Source: Verrucomicrobiota bacterium
GTDB lineage: Bacteria; Verrucomicrobiota; Kiritimatiellia; RFP12; UBA1067
DNA length: 60,451 nucleotides
Reading direction: 5' to 3'
NCBI GenBank assembly: GCA_022704145.1
Contig: JAKJGY010000004.1
Location: 1 to 60,451 of the forward strand
The translations under genes were made by a program, and so were the position numbers. The notes under the pieces are model-generated. The model was given only the letters and a program-made list of their open reading frames with translations. It was not told where the DNA came from and did no database searches. Positions within the stretch are counted from its first letter, which is position 1; every line of letters begins with the position of its first letter. Below are positions 15,701 to 22,574 of this stretch, piece by piece.

Positions 15701-16393
15701 GCGGGTGAGGAAGATGTCGAGGCCGCGCAGCTCGTCACGCAGCTCCTTATACTTCTGCGCCTTGCCCGCCTGGCGCTGGAGCGTGCCGATCTGACGCTTG
15801 ACCTCGCGGATCACATCCGCGAGCCGCAGCAGGTTGGCCTCGGTCTGCTCGATCTTGCGCAGGGCCTCCTTGCGGTCGGCCTTAAACTTGGTGATGCCGG
15901 CCGCCTCCTCGAACACCGCGCGGCGGTCCTCAGGCTTCGAGGAGAGGATCGCGTCGATCTGGCCCTGGGCCATGACCGAATAGGAGGTGGTGCCGATGCC
16001 GGTGCCCATGAACAGCCGGTGGATGTCGCGCAGCCGGCAGAGGTTCTTGTTGATAAAGTACTGGCCGTCTCCTGAGCGGAAGACGCGGCGTGTGATGGTG
16101 ACCTCGTTGAAGGCGGTGTCAAGGAGGCCTTCGCAGTCGGTGAAGGTGATCGAGACCTCGGCCATGCCGAGCGGCTTGCGAGAATCGGTGCCGTTAAAGA
16201 CCACGTCGGGCATCTTGGCGCAACGCAGGGCGGTGGGTCGCTGTTCGCCCAACACCCAGCGGATCGCGTCCGAGACGTTGCTTTTGCCGCAGCCGTTCGG
16301 CCCGACGATGGCGATCATGCCGGGCTCGAACTGAAGCTTGGTCTTATCGGCAAAGCTCTTGAACCCTGTGATTTCGATCTGCTTAAGATACAC
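12701..16393 (-). CDS. smc: Chromosome segregation protein SMC
   Basis: The protein has 1230 residues from a GTG at 16393 (VYLKQIEITGFKSFADKTKL), preceded by GAGG. An upstream open extension to 16558 is not SMC-like and would overlap the der promoter. The Walker A motif is GPNGCGKSN near the N-terminus. Two long coiled coils flank a hinge. The C-terminal head carries the ABC signature LLSGGERTM and the Walker B motif CMLDELDAALDD. The protein condenses and segregates chromosomes with ScpAB, which are not in the window. The C-terminal tail is basic (TKRSRRKRSDAPDAPP). It is divergent from der across 167 bp. Confidence 0.95.
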   Translation of the reverse strand: MYLKQIEITGFKSFADKTKLQFEPGMIAIVGPNGCGKSNVSDAIRWVLGEQRPTALRCAKMPDVVFNGTDSRKPLGMAEVSITFTDCEGLLDTAFNEVTITRRVFRSGDGQYFINKNLCRLRDIHRLFMGTGIGTTSYSVMAQGQIDAILSSKPEDRRAVFEEAAGITKFKADRKEALRKIEQTEANLLRLADVIREVKRQIGTLQRQAGKAQKYKELRDELRGLDIFLTRRRLAALDVRLRELGTSIHALSEQLVSHQEFVAEAEAESSRIHGLIHETEERIAALTEQAAQADNRYVRAQEVIRVNEQRIAEYRAWAERDNREIADTRTQIEQLSLQLESLAQKRVLMQQAAAVERGKLEEAQARFDAHKAQIDQTRSRLQQDRQRTVDCERRSAQIQNTLSEMEARQREQLQRRDRLNSECGQLRESLAQVEQSRAEVKARLEASQAAADTVHERFTALEEERAQAAAELRTLQEEASRLQSEAAAKRAQFDLLTDRAESADEYAAGSRLLLDPSNPLALDTRTVIGPLADAFSAPPALRLALEAALRAWLDAVVVRDAASARHTVALLLAQGSPAATRLVVAEASDDAATPSAPHGLTPLLSLITVSERFETAARRLLGHVFLAESLDALPAPLPPGCSVVTRDGAIFHPDGCVELWMPESQVSSPLARHLLITDTSAQLASLEERLSSHRSRLEALVARATELNLLLGQTRQELDAHRRKAAQAEGEHQSVSRDAERALARLQTVSRDLEALSAKTSGDESARAALTEELHELLLTRNELLELTAEQSARLHELEGVYGDLSQALTECRIQVSSFSQQIEHAAAQSEALQTRSDELTRTLQGRARGVMSYDESIGRLSAEIETLEANLEPMRLAAAALHRSIDETRQERAARQRELEKTDATLSERRRALDAARDDKARAEIDLAESRLKRQNQLDHIYNEYGLSADELVAHADPAWENGLQPPVPEIEARAASLSADIQTLGPVNLVAIEEYKELEERYTFLKAQEDDLLKSKQQILDLIALINKQSGEMFQTTFEQANANFERMFTKLFNGGQAKLVLLENNEDPLECGIDIIARPPGKRPQSVTLLSGGERTMTAVSLLFAIFMIKPAPFCMLDELDAALDDSNIGRFVQALKDFLTHSQFLIITHNQHTIAGSDIVYGVTQQEKGISKIVSMRLREIGVRELEVGEPGGAAPTVELEPTKRSRRKRSDAPDAPPAQDAEAAT

Positions 16394-16524
16394 GGCGACC
16401 TCGAAAATCAGCCCGTCTGCGCCGGTCTGGCCGGGTGGGCGTACGTTGAACGGTTTATTTTTTAGCAAAAGCGGTGCGGTGAGGGAAGAACAAACGGGGC
16501 CACGCCCGGGGCTTGCGCTTAAGC

Positions 16525-16554
16525 TTGTGAGGCGGGCACCGCTTCCCGTATACT
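16525..16554 (+). promoter_or_regulatory. Promoter of der, implying a leaderless transcript
   Basis: TTGTGA (16525-16530) and TATACT (16549-16554) have an 18-nt spacer. The -10 ends 6 nt before the A of the der ATG, so transcription should start at or within a base or two of the start codon. No Shine-Dalgarno sequence is present. Confidence 0.55.
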
Positions 16555-16560
16555 GCATCT

Positions 16561-18009
16561 ATGACTTCTGAGCAGAGGATTGTGTCGCGGGTGGTGGTGA
16601 TTGTGGGGCGGCCCAACGTGGGCAAGTCGGCCGTGTTCAACCGGATCGCGGGCAAGCGGATCGCGATCGTGCATGACGAGGCCGGGGTGACGCGTGACCG
16701 CCTGATGCGCGAGGTCGAGTGGGAGGAGCAGCGCTTCAGCCTGGTCGATACCGGGGGGGTGATGGCGCCGTCGGGCCAGATCACGCGCGATCCGATCGAG
16801 GCGGGCATCCTGGCCCAGGTCGACGAGGCGCTGGGTGACGCCGCGGTGATCATCCTGGTGACGGACGTCCAGTCCGGCCTGCATCCGCTCGACGAGGAGG
16901 TCGCCCGGAGGGTCCGCAAGCAGGGCGTGCCGTGTGTCGTGGCGGTGAACAAGTGCGACCTCCCGCAGCATGAGGCGGGCGTGGAGGAGTTCGCGCGGCT
17001 CGGCTTCCCGGCCTTTCCGGTGGCGGCGCAGCACAACCGCGGCATGGGCGAGCTGATGGACGCGGTCCTGTCGAACCTGCCTTCCGCCCAGAACGAGACC
17101 GTCGAGGCGCCGTTGCGCGTCGCGATTGTGGGACGTCCGAACGCCGGGAAATCCTCGTATATCAACCGCCTGCTCAGGGCCGAGCGGGTGATCGTCTCGG
17201 ACGTCGCGGGCACGACGCGCGACTCCATCGACGTGCCGTTTACGATCGGCGCGGGCGAGCAGGCGCGCCACTATGTGCTGGTCGATACCGCCGGGATGCG
17301 CCACAAGCACAGCGTGGACAGCGCCGTCGAGCGCTTCAGCCTCTTCCGTGCGGAGCAGAGCGTGGCCGAGGCCGACGTCGTGGTGCTGGTGCTCGATCCG
17401 GAGCTGGGCCCGACCGTGCAGGACAAGCATATCGCGGCGTTGATCCAGAAGCACAAGAAGGGCTGCGTGCTGCTCATGAACAAGTGGGATCTGGCGATGG
17501 AGAAGGGGATGACCCAGACCCAGGCCGAGCCTTTGCTGCGCACGGTGATGCCGTTTATGAGCCACTGCCCGATCCTGTTCATCTCGGCCAAGACGGGGCT
17601 GAACATCCGGAAAAGCGTCGAGGTGATCGACGCCGTCGCGGCGCAGACGCGGGTCACGCTGCCTACCGGGCTGCTGAACCGGACGCTGGTCGAGGCCACC
17701 CGGCGCGTGGTCGCGCCCGCCAAGGCCGGCAAGCGCCTGCGCGTCTACTACGCGGTCCAGGTCTGTAGCGCGCCGGTCACCGTCCGCATGTTCGTGAACG
17801 ACCCCAAGCTCGCCACCAAGCAGTACACGGACTTTATGGTGCGGTCCCTGCGCGAGCGCTTCGGGCTCGAGGGCGCGCCGGTGGAGATCTTTTACCGTGC
17901 CCGCGCCCGGCCCGAGCCGGGCGACAGGCCGCCGCCGCCGCCCCGGACGACCGGGCGCGACGCCGCGCGCAAGGGCGTACGCAAAAGGCCCCGGCGCGAG
18001 GAGGACTGA
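16561..18009 (+). CDS. der: Ribosome-assembly GTPase Der (EngA)
   Basis: The 482-residue protein has the double-GTPase architecture unique to Der, which acts in late 50S assembly. The first G domain shows GRPNVGKS (16-23), DTGG and NKCD. The second shows GRPNAGKS (191-198), DTAGMRHK and NKWD. A KH-like C-terminal domain follows, then a Pro/Arg-rich basic tail (RPEPGDRPPPPPRTTGRDAA). The ATG lies immediately downstream of a promoter -10, without a ribosome-binding site, so translation may start on a leaderless mRNA. The gene is divergent from smc. Confidence 0.95.
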   Translation: MTSEQRIVSRVVVIVGRPNVGKSAVFNRIAGKRIAIVHDEAGVTRDRLMREVEWEEQRFSLVDTGGVMAPSGQITRDPIEAGILAQVDEALGDAAVIILVTDVQSGLHPLDEEVARRVRKQGVPCVVAVNKCDLPQHEAGVEEFARLGFPAFPVAAQHNRGMGELMDAVLSNLPSAQNETVEAPLRVAIVGRPNAGKSSYINRLLRAERVIVSDVAGTTRDSIDVPFTIGAGEQARHYVLVDTAGMRHKHSVDSAVERFSLFRAEQSVAEADVVVLVLDPELGPTVQDKHIAALIQKHKKGCVLLMNKWDLAMEKGMTQTQAEPLLRTVMPFMSHCPILFISAKTGLNIRKSVEVIDAVAAQTRVTLPTGLLNRTLVEATRRVVAPAKAGKRLRVYYAVQVCSAPVTVRMFVNDPKLATKQYTDFMVRSLRERFGLEGAPVEIFYRARARPEPGDRPPPPPRTTGRDAARKGVRKRPRREED

Positions 18010-18056
18010 GGGGTGTGTCGCCGCGTTAAGGCCGCGAGAGGCGGCATGAGGATGTC

Positions 18057-20252
18057 GTGAGCATGCGTAAGTCGGTCCAGTGGGCGGTTCCCGTCGCGGC
18101 GGTGTCGGTGGCGGCGGTCGTGGCCGCCTACGGCCTGCTGCGCAAGAGGGCCGAGACCGCCGGCGGAACTTACGCGGGCTCGTCCTCGTGCCGCGAATGC
18201 CACGAGGCGTTCTATCAGAAATGGGCGCCGTCGCACCACGGCAAGGCGATGCAGCCGGTCACGCAGGCGTTTGTGAGCGAGTCGCTGACGCCCATGGAGG
18301 CCGCGCTTGAGGTCGGGGGGCGCCGGTACCGGGCGGATGTCGAACGGCGCGAGGTCGTCGAGGAGGGCGCAGACGGCGCGGTGGCGCGCTATGCGCTGGC
18401 CCACGCGCTGGGCGGCAAGAATGTGTTCTACTTCCTGACGCCGCTGGCGAAAGGTAAGCTGCAGGTCCTGCCGCTGGCCTATCATGTGGACGACCGGCGG
18501 TGGTACGACACCACCGGGAGCATGCTGCGCCACTTCGTCGAGGCCGGAGACCAGGCGCTGGACTGGCGCGACCCGATGCTGACTTTCAACACCGCCTGCT
18601 TCGGTTGCCACGTCAGCCAGCTCGCCAAGAATTATGATTTCGCCTCCGACTCCTATCGCACCACGTGGCGTGAGCCGGGCATCAGTTGCGAGTCCTGCCA
18701 CGGCCCGGCCGAGGAGCATAACCGCCTCTGCCGGGCGCTCAAGCCCGGCGAGGCGCCCAAGACGCTCGGCCTGAGGAGCTGGCGCGACTTCTCCCCCGAC
18801 CAGGTCAACAGCGCGTGCGCGCCCTGCCACGCCAAGATGTACCCGCTCACCGCCGAGTATGTGCCGGGCGAGACGTACTTCGACCATTTCGACCTGGTCT
18901 GCCTGGAGGACCGCGATTTCAGCGCGGACGGCCGCGACCTGGGCGAGAACTACACGTACACGCTCTGGCTGATGAACCCGTGCGCCCAGAAGGGGCGCCT
19001 CGACTGCGTGCACTGCCATACCTCCAGCGGCCGGTACCGGTTTTCGCCTGCGGTCACGAACGACGTGAACGCGGCCTGCTCGGGCTGCCATGAGGACAAG
19101 GCCCGCCGCCTGACGGCCCATTCGCGCCATCCGGCGCAGGGCGCGCCCGGGCGGTGCATCTCCTGCCATATGCCCAGCACGCAGTTCGCCGCGATGCGCC
19201 GCAGCGACCACTCGCACCGGCCGCCCTGCCCGGAGGCGTCCGCCCGCTTCGGTGCGGCCTCGGCCTGTATCCTGTGCCATACGGACAAGCGCGAGGAGTG
19301 GGCCGCGTCCTTTGTGCGGGCCTGGCACCCGCAGAGCCGCCTGCGGCCCAAGATGGTGCGCGAGGGCGAGCTGGTGGAGGCGGCGCGCAAGCGCGACTGG
19401 TCGCGGCTGCCTGACATCGTCGGATACCTGGGGCAGCCGGAGGCCGAGCCGGTGGTGTGCGCCTCGCTGCTGCGCCTGCTGCGCGGCTGCCCGGACGCCT
19501 CGGCCTGGCCGGCCGCGCGCGCCTGCCTCGGCCACGCCTCGCCGCTCGTGCGCGGGGCTGCGGCGGGCGCCCTGGCGGACGACCTGGGCACGCCCGCCAC
19601 GGCGGCGGCGCTTTTCCGCGCGCTGGCCGACCCCGTGCGTGTGGTACGCGTGCAGGCCGCCCAGGCGCTCGCGCCCTACCCGCGGCGCTCGCTCGACCGG
19701 GCGGCGCTCGACCGGCTGAACCGCGCCGAGGCCGAGCTGCTGTCGATGTACGCCGCGCGGCCGGACGATTGGGCCAGCTTCTACAACCTCGGCAATTACC
19801 GCCAGGCGCGCGGCGACGCGGCCGCGGCCCTTGAGGCTTATCGGGCCGCCATACGCCTGCGGCCCGACGCGGTGATGCCGCACGTCAACGCGGCGGTGCT
19901 CGCCTCGCAGCAGGGCGACCTGCCCGAGGCGGTCAGGCTGTTGCGCGAGGCGTGGAAGGCCTCGCCGGAGCACGGTGCGGTCAACCTGAACCTGGGGCTG
20001 GCGCTCGCCGAGACCGGCGACGCGGGCGGCGCGGCGCGCCACCTGCGGGCCGCCATGGCCGACCCGGCGTGCCGGGCGCAGGCCGCGTATAACTGTGCGG
20101 TGCTGGTCGGCGCGGGTGACCCGGCGGCCGCCGCCGCCCTGTGCGGCGAGGCCCTGGCCGCAGAGCCCGGCAACGTCCGCTACGCCGAGGCGCGGGCCTT
20201 TTACCTGCGCGCCGCAGGCGGCCGGACGGCTGAGGGGGCTGCGGCGCCCTGA
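18057..20252 (+). CDS. Secreted or membrane-anchored eight-haem c-type cytochrome with HEAT-like and TPR repeats
   Basis: The 731-residue protein starts at GTG 18057 or ATG 18063, with an upstream GAGG. An N-terminal helix (VPVAAVSVAAVVAAYGLL) exports or anchors it. Eight CXXCH haem-binding sites start at residues 45, 181, 211, 254, 317, 341, 367 and 404. The N-terminal pattern resembles cytochrome c554/NrfA-like multihaem proteins of Planctomycetes and Verrucomicrobia. Residues about 440-540 look like HEAT-type helical repeats, and about 560-725 like TPRs (DDWASFYNLGNYRQARGDAA). It probably moves electrons in the periplasm. The donor and acceptor are unknown and no quinol oxidase gene is adjacent. 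Confidence 0.8.
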   Translation: MSMRKSVQWAVPVAAVSVAAVVAAYGLLRKRAETAGGTYAGSSSCRECHEAFYQKWAPSHHGKAMQPVTQAFVSESLTPMEAALEVGGRRYRADVERREVVEEGADGAVARYALAHALGGKNVFYFLTPLAKGKLQVLPLAYHVDDRRWYDTTGSMLRHFVEAGDQALDWRDPMLTFNTACFGCHVSQLAKNYDFASDSYRTTWREPGISCESCHGPAEEHNRLCRALKPGEAPKTLGLRSWRDFSPDQVNSACAPCHAKMYPLTAEYVPGETYFDHFDLVCLEDRDFSADGRDLGENYTYTLWLMNPCAQKGRLDCVHCHTSSGRYRFSPAVTNDVNAACSGCHEDKARRLTAHSRHPAQGAPGRCISCHMPSTQFAAMRRSDHSHRPPCPEASARFGAASACILCHTDKREEWAASFVRAWHPQSRLRPKMVREGELVEAARKRDWSRLPDIVGYLGQPEAEPVVCASLLRLLRGCPDASAWPAARACLGHASPLVRGAAAGALADDLGTPATAAALFRALADPVRVVRVQAAQALAPYPRRSLDRAALDRLNRAEAELLSMYAARPDDWASFYNLGNYRQARGDAAAALEAYRAAIRLRPDAVMPHVNAAVLASQQGDLPEAVRLLREAWKASPEHGAVNLNLGLALAETGDAGGAARHLRAAMADPACRAQAAYNCAVLVGAGDPAAAAALCGEALAAEPGNVRYAEARAFYLRAAGGRTAEGAAAP

Positions 20253-20263
20253 GTGCGGGACGT

Positions 20264-20291
20264 CCTGCGTGCGGCGGGCGCCGCACGCAGG
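20264..20291. terminator. Bidirectional hairpin terminator between convergent genes
   Basis: A perfect 12-bp stem (CCTGCGTGCGGC / GCCGCACGCAGG) with a 4-nt loop sits in the 50-bp gap between the cytochrome and symporter stops. It lacks a clear T tract, but its position between converging genes supports termination. Confidence 0.6.
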
Positions 20292-20302
20292 AGCGGCTCA
20301 CC

Positions 20303-22204
20303 CTACTCGGGTTTGGCTCCGCCGAAAACGTAGTCCAGGTGCTCGGCGGGCAGCGGCTTGGTGAGGTAGGTGACGAGCAGCGCGACCAGCGCCGAGACGG
20401 GCAGCGCGACCAGGATCGGGTCCACGACCGTCCACGTCTCGCTGAAGGTCAGCGATTTCGTGACCAGCGTCGGCTTGGCGAAGAGCGACTGGCAGAGGCC
20501 GAGGCCGACCGCCGTCTTAGCGTTGATGAAGACCGACCAGAAGGCGCTGGCCACGAAGCCGGCGACGATCGAGGCGATGGCCGCGGCGCGGGTCATACGG
20601 CGCCAGAAGAGCGCGCCGAGGAACGACGGCAGGAACGCGGCGGCGCAGATGCCGAAGAAGATGGCGGTGGCCACCGCGATGATGTTCCCGCGCACCAGCT
20701 TGCCGAGGATGATGGCCGTCACGAGGCCGGCGATGATCCCCAGGCGCGTGATCAGGACGGTGCGCGAGGACTTGCCCTTGCCGAACACCTCAAAGATGTC
20801 GCGCCCGATGGCGGTACCCATGGTGTGGAACTGGCTGGACAGCGTGCTCATCGCGGCGGAGAGCAGCGTCAGCAGGAAGAGCACGCCGAACCACTTGGGG
20901 AAGGCGCTGTTGACGTACCGCGGGATGATCGTGTCGCTGTTGCCCTTCAGCGTGGTGCCGAGGGTGACGGTGCGCGCGATGGCGATCATGCCCGGGCGGA
21001 TCACGTCAGGCCGGCCTTCGGCGCCGCGCTCGATCCGCATGGCCGGGGTCTTGAGGATGTAATTCGGCACGGCGTCGGCCTTTTCAGCGGGAAGCTTGTA
21101 GGCCACGAAGGCTTTGGCCCGCTTGACGACCTCAGGCGGGGCGTCGGCGGCGATGCGGGTCAGCGTGCCGTTGTTATCGGCGCCGGGGTCGAGGAGCGCG
21201 TTCTCGTCCACGATCTGGCAGGTGATCGCCTCTTGCTTGGCGAAATAGGCGTTCGAGAGCGGCCCCACCACAAAAGCCACGCCGGTCATGAAGAAAATGA
21301 AGATGCCGCCCGCGACGACGCCCCGGTTGAGGGCCTGCTTCGACTTGACCGTCATGAAGCGTACGATGAGCTGCGGCTGCGCGAGCACGCCGACACCGAC
21401 GCCCATGACGATGGTGGAGACCATGATCCACCAGAGGCTGACCTGCTTGACGGCCTCCGGACTGGCGCCCGGCGCGGCCCAGCCGAAGGCGGGCATCGCG
21501 GTCCAGCCTTTGTGGCCCATTTCCGCGAGGCCCTTGGGCACGAGCGGCGCCATGTCGGTCAGCATCTGGTGCGCGGCGGTGAAACCGCCCAGTTTGGTGT
21601 AGGTCACGAACAGCAGGACGACCATCCCGACGAGCATGATCGCGCCCTGCAGCGCGTCGGTGAGCATGACGCCCTTGATGCCGCCGGCGATCACGTAAGC
21701 CGCCACGATGACGGCGAAGAGATAGAGCGCGGCGTCATAGGAGATGTGGAAGACCGGGCCGATGAACTCGGCGCCGCCGATGATGACGGCCATGGCATAC
21801 AGCGGCATAAAGAGGAAGATGATCAGGGCGCACAGCACCTGGATCAGGCGGCTGTTAAAGCGTTTCCCCATCAGCTCGGGAAAGGTGTGGGCGTCCAGAT
21901 GGTGCCCCATGCGGCGTGTCGGGTTGCCGAGCACGACGAAGGCGATGAAGATGCCCACCGAGATGTTCAGGACGGTGAGCCAGAGCGTGCCCATGCCGAA
22001 ATTGGCGGCCACGCCGCCGAACCCCACGATCGCGGAGGTGCTGATGAAGGTCGCGCCGTAGGAGAGCGCCATCACCACCGGGTTGGCGTTGCGGCCTGCG
22101 ACCAGGTAGTCTGAGGCGGTTTTGGTCTGGAGATAGCCCTGGTAGCCCAGATAGCCGATGGCCAGCAGGTAGACGAGCAGGATAACGAAGGTGAAGATGT
22201 CCAT
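20303..22204 (-). CDS. Sodium:solute symporter (SSS family)
   Basis: The 633-residue integral membrane protein starts MDIFTFVILLVYLLAIGYLG and has about thirteen predicted helices. SSS signatures include QTKTASDYLVAGRNANPVVM, the segment STSAIVGFGG and the sodium-site region MSTLSSQFHTMGTAIGRDIF. An unusual soluble insertion of roughly 100 residues (about 325-410) sits in an extramembrane loop. The family couples sodium entry to uptake of sugars, carboxylates or amino acids; the substrate cannot be deduced. A 58-residue membrane protein encoded just upstream is probably its accessory subunit. Confidence 0.88.
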   Translation of the reverse strand: MDIFTFVILLVYLLAIGYLGYQGYLQTKTASDYLVAGRNANPVVMALSYGATFISTSAIVGFGGVAANFGMGTLWLTVLNISVGIFIAFVVLGNPTRRMGHHLDAHTFPELMGKRFNSRLIQVLCALIIFLFMPLYAMAVIIGGAEFIGPVFHISYDAALYLFAVIVAAYVIAGGIKGVMLTDALQGAIMLVGMVVLLFVTYTKLGGFTAAHQMLTDMAPLVPKGLAEMGHKGWTAMPAFGWAAPGASPEAVKQVSLWWIMVSTIVMGVGVGVLAQPQLIVRFMTVKSKQALNRGVVAGGIFIFFMTGVAFVVGPLSNAYFAKQEAITCQIVDENALLDPGADNNGTLTRIAADAPPEVVKRAKAFVAYKLPAEKADAVPNYILKTPAMRIERGAEGRPDVIRPGMIAIARTVTLGTTLKGNSDTIIPRYVNSAFPKWFGVLFLLTLLSAAMSTLSSQFHTMGTAIGRDIFEVFGKGKSSRTVLITRLGIIAGLVTAIILGKLVRGNIIAVATAIFFGICAAAFLPSFLGALFWRRMTRAAAIASIVAGFVASAFWSVFINAKTAVGLGLCQSLFAKPTLVTKSLTFSETWTVVDPILVALPVSALVALLVTYLTKPLPAEHLDYVFGGAKPE

Positions 22205-22231
22205 GTTTGACTCCGAAGGTGCGGTTACAGT

Positions 22232-22408
22232 CTAGAGCGTAGGCTCGATTTCCTCTTTTTCCTCTTTGGCCCAGCGCACGTCTTCCGCCTGGGCGGGCTC
22301 ATCGCCCTGGTTCCAATGCGTGATGCCATAGACGGCGCACGCGAGCGCCCCGACCACCGACAGCACGTAGGCGGCCGCCACCCACGGGTCTGCGATTCCC
22401 AGTATCAT
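22232..22408 (-). CDS. Symporter small accessory protein (58 aa)
   Basis: This short gene encodes a 58-residue protein beginning MILGIADPWVAAAYVLSVVG. It has one membrane helix (about 9-29) and then a very acidic tail (VRWAKEEKEEIEPTL). The ATG at 22408 is preceded by AGGAGT. It ends 27 nt before the symporter start on the same strand, so the two should be cotranscribed. Tiny proteins with this layout, a helix followed by a charged tail, recur directly upstream of SSS transporters. They are thought to be accessory subunits, by analogy with the small subunit of other SSS systems. Confidence 0.75.
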   Translation of the reverse strand: MILGIADPWVAAAYVLSVVGALACAVYGITHWNQGDEPAQAEDVRWAKEEKEEIEPTL

Positions 22409-22563
22409 GCCGACTCCTTTTTCTACGGCTGTCCGGCCATCCGGCTCACACCGGAGTTTCTATATAGCAGAACAACCGGGCACACTATACGCGAAAGAGG
22501 GCTGAGGCCGCAAGCGTTAAGACACGATCCGATTGTGCTTGCGCGGCGTAAGGGGAACTGAGT

Positions 22564-22569
22564 TAATAT
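22564..22569 (+). promoter_or_regulatory. Candidate -10 element just upstream of the CotH protein gene
   Basis: TAATAT ends 6 nt before the ATG at 22575. A weak TTGCGC (22539-22544) lies 19 nt further upstream. No Shine-Dalgarno sequence is near the ATG, so a leaderless mRNA is possible. Confidence 0.35.
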
Positions 22570-22574
22570 CAGCA

